From assembly GCA_013696235.1 (NCBI GenBank), contig JACCYY010000253.1:1-11617 (forward strand): a stretch of 11,617 bases of DNA, in the 5' to 3' direction. Of the stretch, positions 7,239 through 11,617 are shown piece after piece. Below the pieces are notes generated by a model. It saw only the letters and a list, made by a program, of their open reading frames with translations. It did no database searches and was not told the DNA's origin. The number at the start of each line of letters is the position of its first letter. Position 1 is the stretch's first letter. The DNA is from Sporichthyaceae bacterium (GTDB lineage Bacteria > Actinomycetota > Actinomycetes > JACCYY01). The position numbers were made by a program, and so were the translations under genes.

Positions 7239-8806
7239 GCACCGAGGAACGGCACGCGGTCCGTCGCGCGCTCGTGAGCGTGTACGACAAGACCGATCTG
7301 ACCGAGCTTGCGCTGGGCCTGCATGCGGCCGGCGTCACGATCGTGTCGACCGGGTCGACCGCGGCGCGCATCGCCGAAGCCGGCGTACCGGTCACCGAGG
7401 TCGCTGACGTCACCGGCTTCGGCGAGTGCCTCGACGGCCGGGTGAAGACGCTGCACCCAGGCGTGCACGCCGGGCTGCTCGCGGACCGCCGCCGGCCCGA
7501 CCACGTCGCCACGCTCGCGAGCCTCGGGTACGAACCGATCGACCTGCTGGTCTCGAACCTGTACCCGTTCTCGGCCACCGTCGCGAGCGGTGCGGAGCCG
7601 GACGAGTGCGTCGAGCAGATCGACATCGGGGGCCCGGCGATGATCCGCGCCGGCGCCAAGAACCACGCGAGCGTCGCGGTCGTCGTCTCGCCCGAGGGCT
7701 ACCGGGAGCTCCTGGCCGCCGTCCATGCCGGCGGCTTCACGATGGCTGATCGGCGACGGCTCGCGACCGCCGCGTACGCCCATACCGCGACGTACGACAT
7801 CGCGGTCGCCGAGTGGTTCGCGCAGGAGCTCGCGCCCGACGAGGCGGGGTGGCCGCGCTTCGCCGGGCTGGCGCTCCAGCGTCGGGCGGTGCTGCGGTAC
7901 GGCGAGAACCCGCACCAGCGTGCAGCGCTCTACCTGGACCCGACCGTGGAGAGCGACAGCCTGGCCGCGGCCGAGCAGCTGCACGGCAAGCCGATGTCGT
8001 ACAACAACTACGTCGACACCGACGCGGCCCTGCGAGCGGCACACGGCTTCCACTCGCCGGCCGTCGCGATCATCAAGCACGCGAACCCGTGCGGGATCGC
8101 CGTCGGCGGCGGTCTCGACCCGATCGCGGACGCGCATGCCAAGGCGCACGCCTGCGATCCGGTCTCGGCGTTCGGCGGGGTGATCGCAGCGAACAGACCG
8201 GTCACCAGGGGGATGGCCGAGCAGATCGCGGCGGTGTTCACCGAGGTGGTGGTGGCGCCTGAGTTCGAGCCGGTGGCGCTCGAGATCCTCCGCGGCAAGA
8301 GCGACCTGCGGATCCTCCGGACGGCGGCGCACAGCGGCATCGGGGTCGAGTGGCGCCAGATCTCCGGCGGGGTCCTGGTCCAGACTGCGGACACCGTCGA
8401 CGAACCCGGTGACCGTACGACCGGCTGGAGCCTCGCAACTGGCGAGCCGCTCGACTCGAGCGGGCTCGCCGACCTCGAGCTCGCCTGGCACGCCTGCCGC
8501 TCGGTGAAGTCCAACGCGATCGTGCTCGCCCACGACGGGGCGACCGTCGGCGTCGGCATGGGTCAGGTCAACCGCGTCGATGCCGCCCGGCTCGCGGTAA
8601 GTCGCGCGGGGGAGCGGTCGGCCGGGTCGTTCGCCGCGTCGGACGCGTTCTTTCCGTTCGCCGACGGTCTGCAGGTGCTCATCGACGCCGGGGTCCGGGC
8701 CGTGGTGCAGCCGGGTGGTTCGATCCGCGACCAGGAGGTGGTCGACGCCGCTGCCGCCGCCGGGATCGCGCTCTACCTCACCGGTGTCCGCCACTTCGCG
8801 CACTGA
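7235..8806 (+). CDS. purH: Bifunctional AICAR transformylase / IMP cyclohydrolase
   Basis: Last two steps of IMP synthesis. 523 residues, full length. The N-terminal IMP cyclohydrolase domain (about 10-205) has SVYDKTDL (15-22), STGSTA (38-43), [14 protein letters not shown] (69-82), NLYPF (108-112) and [15 protein letters not shown] (129-143). The C-terminal AICAR transformylase domain has LRYGENPHQ (220-228), [12 protein letters not shown] (279-290, with the catalytic Lys281-His282 pair), DPVSAFGG (308-315), SNAIVLA (426-432), [11 protein letters not shown] (444-454), [10 protein letters not shown] (469-478) and the end GVRHFAH. It starts at GTG 7235, overlapping purN's TGA, so the two are coupled and share the 10-formyl-THF donor. 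Confidence 0.98.
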   Translation: MSTEERHAVRRALVSVYDKTDLTELALGLHAAGVTIVSTGSTAARIAEAGVPVTEVADVTGFGECLDGRVKTLHPGVHAGLLADRRRPDHVATLASLGYEPIDLLVSNLYPFSATVASGAEPDECVEQIDIGGPAMIRAGAKNHASVAVVVSPEGYRELLAAVHAGGFTMADRRRLATAAYAHTATYDIAVAEWFAQELAPDEAGWPRFAGLALQRRAVLRYGENPHQRAALYLDPTVESDSLAAAEQLHGKPMSYNNYVDTDAALRAAHGFHSPAVAIIKHANPCGIAVGGGLDPIADAHAKAHACDPVSAFGGVIAANRPVTRGMAEQIAAVFTEVVVAPEFEPVALEILRGKSDLRILRTAAHSGIGVEWRQISGGVLVQTADTVDEPGDRTTGWSLATGEPLDSSGLADLELAWHACRSVKSNAIVLAHDGATVGVGMGQVNRVDAARLAVSRAGERSAGSFAASDAFFPFADGLQVLIDAGVRAVVQPGGSIRDQEVVDAAAAAGIALYLTGVRHFAH

Positions 8807-8828
8807 TCCGGTGCCGGCGCCCCTCCAG

Positions 8829-8914
8829 GCGGTGATCATGGAATTTCTGCCCTCTGCCTCGGAGGCAGGCTGTCAGTCGGCAGATTGGGAGGGCAATACT
8901 TCCTTGATCACCGC
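8829..8914 (+). other. Long inverted repeat with branched internal fold (structured RNA, terminator or small mobile-type repeat)
   Basis: The outer arms GCGGTGATCATGGAA (8829-8843) and TTCCTTGATCACCGC (8900-8914) pair over 15 bases with one mismatch. Inside, TGCCCTC (8848-8854) pairs with GAGGGCA (8889-8895). Inside that stem are two hairpins: CTGCCT/AGGCAG around CGG (8854-8868) and CTGTC/GGCAG around AGTC (8870-8883, one G-U pair); base 8854 can pair in only one of the adjacent stems. The whole is a closed stem opening into a three-way junction. It begins 22 bases after the purH stop and lies 57-142 bases before folD. Bases 8841-8944 are 59 of 104 G or C, visibly lower than the flanking genes. 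It could terminate purH, regulate folD, or be a dispersed palindromic element. Confidence 0.55.
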
Positions 8915-8944
8915 GGGTTGATTTCCTTGATGACCGCGGGTTGA
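8900..8944 (+). repeat. Two tandem 22-base direct repeats
   Basis: Copies at 8900-8921 and 8923-8944 are separated by one T and differ at a single position (C at 8909, G at 8932). Each begins TTCCTTGAT and ends CCGCGGGTTGA. The first copy also forms the right arm of the long inverted repeat; the second is an extra copy reaching to 26 bases before the folD start. They could be operator sites, a slipped duplication, or part of a repeat family. Confidence 0.8.
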
Positions 8945-8970
8945 TCGGCACGTGTGGAAGAGTCCCGGCC

Positions 8971-9840
8971 GTGACGGCACAGGTGCTCGACGGCAGGGCG
9001 GTCGCGGCGGCGATCCGCGTCGACCTGACCGGGCGGGTCGAGCGGCTCTCGGCGGTCGGACGTCGCCCGGGTCTCGGCACGGTCCTGGTCGGCGACGACC
9101 CGGGCAGCCACTCGTACGTCGCCGGCAAGCACCGAGACTGCGCGCAGGTCGGGATCACGAGCATCGCGCGCGAGCTGCCGGCCACAGCCAGCCAGGCGGA
9201 GATCGAGGCCGTCGTCGACGAGCTCAACGCCGACCCGACCTGCACCGGTTTCATCGTCCAGCTCCCGCTGCCCCCCGGCATCGACAGCGGTGCGGTCCTT
9301 CAGCTGCTGGACCCGGCCAAGGACGCCGACGGTCTGCACCCGACCAGCCTCGGCCGGCTCGTCCTCGGCGAGCCCGGCCCGCTGCCGTGCACGCCCCGAG
9401 CCATCGTCACGCTGCTGCGCGCGTACGGCATCGAGCTCGCCGGCGCGGAGGTGACGGTGATCGGGCGCGGGGTCACGGTCGGGCGTCCGCTCGGCCTCCT
9501 GCTGAGCCGACGCACGGAGAACGCAACAGTGACGCTGTGCCACACGGGCACCCGAGACGTCGCCGACCACACGCGCCGGGCCGACATCGTCGTGGTCGCA
9601 GCCGGGGTTCCCGGCCTGCTCGGAGCGGACATGGTCCGCCCCGGAGCGGTGGTGCTCGACGTGGGCATCACCCGGACCGCGGCCGGGCTCGTGGGCGACG
9701 TCGACCCTGAGGTGGCCGAGGTGGCCGGGTTCCTGGCCAAGGTGCCCGGCGGCGTCGGTCCGATGACGCGGGCGATGCTGCTCACCAACGTGGTCGAGGC
9801 GACCGAACGGGTGGTCGTGGGCGCGAGCCGGTCTCGATGA
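8971..9840 (+). CDS. folD: Methylenetetrahydrofolate dehydrogenase / methenyltetrahydrofolate cyclohydrolase
   Basis: Bifunctional enzyme making 10-formyl-tetrahydrofolate from 5,10-methylene-THF with NAD(P)+; supplies PurN and PurH just upstream. 289 residues, normal length. The catalytic domain has [10 protein letters not shown] (48-57; Y49 and K53 the catalytic pair), VQLPLP (96-101, Q97) and [10 protein letters not shown] (115-124, D120). The Rossmann domain has [16 protein letters not shown] (163-178), replacing the usual serine of GRS-xx-VGRP by glycine, and VVLDVGIT (227-234). [17 protein letters not shown] (257-273) is the closing signature. I chose GTG at 8971 because GGAAG (8956-8960) lies 10 bases upstream and homologs begin within a few residues of QVLDGRAVA; the frame also opens at 8941 without support. 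It is not coupled to purH: 164 bases of repeat-bearing DNA lie between. Confidence 0.96.
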   Translation: MTAQVLDGRAVAAAIRVDLTGRVERLSAVGRRPGLGTVLVGDDPGSHSYVAGKHRDCAQVGITSIARELPATASQAEIEAVVDELNADPTCTGFIVQLPLPPGIDSGAVLQLLDPAKDADGLHPTSLGRLVLGEPGPLPCTPRAIVTLLRAYGIELAGAEVTVIGRGVTVGRPLGLLLSRRTENATVTLCHTGTRDVADHTRRADIVVVAAGVPGLLGADMVRPGAVVLDVGITRTAAGLVGDVDPEVAEVAGFLAKVPGGVGPMTRAMLLTNVVEATERVVVGASRSR

Positions 9841-9845
9841 CCGTC

Positions 9846-9875
9846 GGGCGCGACGAGGGCCAGACGCCCGCGCCC
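9846..9875 (+). terminator. Hairpin terminator candidate after folD
   Basis: GGGCGCG (9846-9852) pairs with CGCGCCC (9869-9875), with an inner GGG/CCC stem around CAGAC, giving a strong GC-rich hairpin 5 bases after the folD stop. There is no U run. It directly abuts TAGAAT (9876-9881), a good -10 match for the citrate synthase gene. Confidence 0.45.
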
Positions 9876-9881
9876 TAGAAT
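9876..9881 (+). promoter_or_regulatory. Possible -10 element of the citrate synthase gene
   Basis: TAGAAT matches TATAAT at five of six positions and lies 36 bases before the ATG. No convincing -35 is found 16-18 bases upstream, where the terminator hairpin lies. Weak evidence. Confidence 0.3.
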
Positions 9882-9916
9882 CGGGACGCGCCGACCCACC
9901 CCTGGAGGACCCTGTA

Positions 9917-11044
9917 ATGGCTGACCAGCCGACCCGCGGCCTGGCTGACGTCGTGGCAGCCTCGACTGCGTTGTCAGACGTCGACGGTCAGGCCGGGCGG
10001 CTGTTCTACCGCGGGTACGACATCCATGACATCGCCGGCCGGACCTCGTTCGAGGAGTGCGCCCACCTCCTGCAACGAGGGGCCCTGCCGGACCGGGCCG
10101 AGCTCGACACGTTCGCCGCCGAGCTCGCCGATGCCCGCAGCATCGGCGCGACCGCCGAGCTCCTGATCCCCCACGTGGCGCAGTCGGGCACGCCGATGGA
10201 GGCGCTGCGCACGCTTGTGTCCGCGCTCTCGGTCGACGACGTGGACGCCGCTGACGGGTCGACGGAGGGCACCCGCCGGAAGGCGCTTCGCCTCGTGGCC
10301 CAGACGCCGGTGCTGATCGCGAAGTACCAGGCCGTCCGGACCGGCCGCAGCCTCCCCGACCCCGACCCGATGCTCGGCGTCGCCGGGAACTTCCTGCTGC
10401 AGATCACCGGGAACCCGCCGAGCGAGCGCTCGGCGCAGATCCTCGATGAGTGCCTCGTCCTCCATGCCGACCACACCATGAACGCGTCGACGTTCGCGGC
10501 GCGAGTCTGCGCCGCGACGCTGTCGGACATCCACTCCGCTGTCGTCGCCGCGATCGGCACGCTCCGCGGCCCGCTCCACGGCGGAGCCAACGAAGCAGTG
10601 ATGCGGATGCTGCAGGAGATCGAGGCCTCCGGCGCCGACGTCGGCGACGACGTCCGGAGCCGGCTCGGGCGCGGCGAGAAGATCATGGGCTTCGGCCACC
10701 GCGTCTACAAGGTCGAGGACCCGCGCGCGACACACCTGCGGGCGATGTCCCGGGAGCTCGCCGACACGACGGGCAAGCGCAGCGCGTACGAGATGTCCCG
10801 CGCGATGGAGCTGGTCGTCCTCGAGGAGAAGGGTCTCTATCCCAACGTGGACTTCTTCGCCGCGAGCGTCTACCACCAGCTCGGGATCCCGATCGACCTC
10901 TTCACCCCGGTCTTCGCGATCTCACGCATGTCGGGGTGGACAAGCCATGTCCTCGAGCAACAGCTCGACAACCGCCTGATCCGGCCGGACAGCGAGTACA
11001 TCGGGGAGCGCGACCAGAAATGGGTCCCGATCGAGGAGCGCTGA
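9917..11044 (+). CDS. Citrate synthase, short bacterial type
   Basis: Condenses acetyl-CoA with oxaloacetate to citrate; the entry step of the TCA cycle. 375 residues, the short type without the N-terminal NADH-binding part of E. coli GltA. The start of the fold reads LSDVDGQAGRLFYRGYDIHDIA (19-40). The catalytic triad appears as H221 (LHGGANE), H261 (GFGHRVYK) and D312 (NVDFFAA); DHTMNAST (185-192) supplies the oxaloacetate-site histidine H186. R340s region SGWTSHVLEQ (339-348) is also conserved. The ATG at 9917 has GGAGG (9904-9908) 8 bases upstream. It lies two genes before malate dehydrogenase, whose product is its substrate. A 2-methylcitrate synthase of the same length is the main alternative; no prpB or prpD lies nearby, which favours citrate. 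Confidence 0.93.
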   Translation: MADQPTRGLADVVAASTALSDVDGQAGRLFYRGYDIHDIAGRTSFEECAHLLQRGALPDRAELDTFAAELADARSIGATAELLIPHVAQSGTPMEALRTLVSALSVDDVDAADGSTEGTRRKALRLVAQTPVLIAKYQAVRTGRSLPDPDPMLGVAGNFLLQITGNPPSERSAQILDECLVLHADHTMNASTFAARVCAATLSDIHSAVVAAIGTLRGPLHGGANEAVMRMLQEIEASGADVGDDVRSRLGRGEKIMGFGHRVYKVEDPRATHLRAMSRELADTTGKRSAYEMSRAMELVVLEEKGLYPNVDFFAASVYHQLGIPIDLFTPVFAISRMSGWTSHVLEQQLDNRLIRPDSEYIGERDQKWVPIEER

Positions 11045-11325
11045 ACCGCGTCGCCCGGCTGCGGGAGTGGCCGTTCGCGGCGGTCGTGACGACCGCACTC
11101 GTGGGTCTCTTCGTGGTGGCCGAGCTCGACCGGTTCCGACGCGGCAGCGTCGTGTTCGCCGCCGCGTTCGGCCTGGCCGGGCTGCTGCGGCTCGTGCTGC
11201 CGGCTCGGGTGGCTGGGCTGCTGGCCGTGCGCAGCCGGGGGTTCGACGTCGTCGCGTACGGGCTGCTCGCGGTCGGCATCGCCGTGCTGGCGATCATCGT
11301 TCCGGCGGACGTGCCCGGCGGTTGA
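11020..11325 (+). CDS. Small DUF3017-like membrane protein
   Basis: 101 residues, with three hydrophobic helices (about 18-35, 43-60 and 75-95). LREWPFAAV (14-22), LDRFRRGSVVFAAAFGLAGLL (36-56), RLVLP (57-61) and AGLLAVRSRGFDVV (65-78) follow the pattern of DUF3017 proteins, which sit between folD and mdh in Streptomyces. Function unknown. The start is uncertain: ATG 11020 lies inside citrate synthase (25-base overlap) with GGGGAG 11 bases upstream; a CTG at 11041 is the only closer option and is badly placed relative to the GAGGAG at 11033-11038. A start at GTG 11086 would cut into the first helix. It is coupled to citrate synthase and probably co-transcribed. Confidence 0.75.
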   Translation: MGPDRGALNRVARLREWPFAAVVTTALVGLFVVAELDRFRRGSVVFAAAFGLAGLLRLVLPARVAGLLAVRSRGFDVVAYGLLAVGIAVLAIIVPADVPGG

Positions 11326-11349
11326 GCGGGTCGGCAGGCTCAGTAGAGT
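11322..11349 (+). promoter_or_regulatory. Candidate sigma70-type promoter for mdh
   Basis: TTGAGC (11322-11327) and TAGAGT (11344-11349) are 16 bases apart, 37 bases before the mdh ATG. The -35 overlaps the stop codon of the preceding gene. The same -35 hexamer occurs in the M23 promoter candidate. Confidence 0.4.
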
Positions 11350-11386
11350 CGCCGCGGACCACACCCAAGCACAGGAGGCAGCGTCG

Positions 11387-11617
11387 ATGGCGCGCAGCGG
11401 CAAGGTGACCGTCGTAGGAGCCGGTTTCTACGGCTCGACCACAGCGCAGCGGCTGGCCGAGTTCGACGTGCTGGAAACCGTCGTTCTCACCGACATCGTC
11501 GAGGGCAAGCCCGAGGGCCTGGCGCTGGACCTGAACCAGTCCCGGCCGATCGAAGGCTTCGAGACGTTGGTCATCGGGCAGACCACCGGCCTGGACGGCT
11601 CGGGCTACGAGGCGATC
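11387..11617 (+). CDS. mdh: Malate dehydrogenase (LDH-like type), N-terminal part
   Basis: Oxidises malate to oxaloacetate with NAD+. 77 residues are visible before the window ends. The Rossmann dinucleotide loop is VVGAGFYGS (9-17), and D36 in LTDI is the acidic residue that selects NAD over NADP. EGLALDLNQS (43-52) is the next conserved block, as in the LDH-like malate dehydrogenases of actinobacteria and Bacillus. The catalytic His/Asp/Arg residues lie beyond the edge. The ATG at 11387 has a full AGGAGG (11372-11377) 9 bases upstream. Lactate dehydrogenase is less likely given the TALDLNQ-like block and the citrate synthase neighbour, but the substrate-specificity loop is not visible. Confidence 0.9.
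   Translation, partial: MARSGKVTVVGAGFYGSTTAQRLAEFDVLETVVLTDIVEGKPEGLALDLNQSRPIEGFETLVIGQTTGLDGSGYEAI

Noticed and set aside
7106..8839. 577-codon minus-strand open frame opposite purH
   Set aside because: Antisense shadow of the full-length purH gene; no family motifs and no RBS-supported start.
8829..8944. Insertion sequence or CRISPR-like array
   Set aside because: No transposase frame, only two direct copies, no regular spacers, and no target-site duplication that I can identify.

Overview
The window is high-GC actinobacterial chromosome. Third codon positions are almost all G or C, GTG starts are common, neighbouring genes are tightly packed, and the gene order is an old actinobacterial one. 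sucC-sucD, then a PerM/DUF6350 membrane protein, then purN-purH matches what I recall of Mycobacterium tuberculosis Rv0951 to Rv0957. sucCD, purNH, folD, a DUF3017 protein and mdh also lie close together in Streptomyces. The protein sequences and this order would fit a Propionibacteriales/Nocardioidaceae-type organism, but that placement is inference.

Layout: (1) 1-634, minus strand: the N-terminal part of an exported M23 (LytM) peptidase that runs off the left edge. (2) 635-850: a divergent promoter region. (3) 851-2292: a stand-alone B12-binding small subunit of a methylmalonyl/isobutyryl-CoA mutase, with a 4-base stop/start overlap into a P1-family (S58, DmpA/NylC-like) self-processing peptidase. 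(4) 2394-4476: sucC-sucD, both subunits of succinyl-CoA ligase. (5) 4560-5870: a polytopic DUF6350/PerM-like membrane protein. (6) 5886-6479, minus strand: a proline-rich DUF4190-like membrane protein, convergent with PerM and divergent from purN. (7) 6630-8806: purN-purH with a GTGA overlap, preceded by a leader with two small hairpins and a six-codon ORF. (8) 8829-8944: an unusual, relatively AT-richer structured segment with a long inverted repeat, an internal branched fold and two tandem 22-base repeats. (9) 8971-9840: folD. (10) 9917-11325: a short-type citrate synthase overlapping a small DUF3017 membrane protein. (11) 11387-end: the N-terminus of malate dehydrogenase.

Two metabolic themes run together. 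Citrate synthase, malate dehydrogenase and succinyl-CoA ligase are TCA-cycle enzymes, and the B12 mutase subunit feeds the cycle from propionyl-CoA or branched-chain acyl-CoA. PurN and PurH are the two formyl-transfer steps of purine synthesis, and FolD makes their shared donor, 10-formyl-tetrahydrofolate. The membrane and cell-wall proteins (M23 peptidase, PerM-like, DUF4190-like, DUF3017) are interspersed.

Most of the window is core housekeeping DNA. I see no tRNA, rRNA, CRISPR array, insertion sequence, phage or defence genes. The parts that deserve a second look are the structured repeat element before folD, the leader and micro-ORF of purN, the substituted residues near the PurN active site, and the coupling of a B12 subunit to a self-cleaving peptidase.
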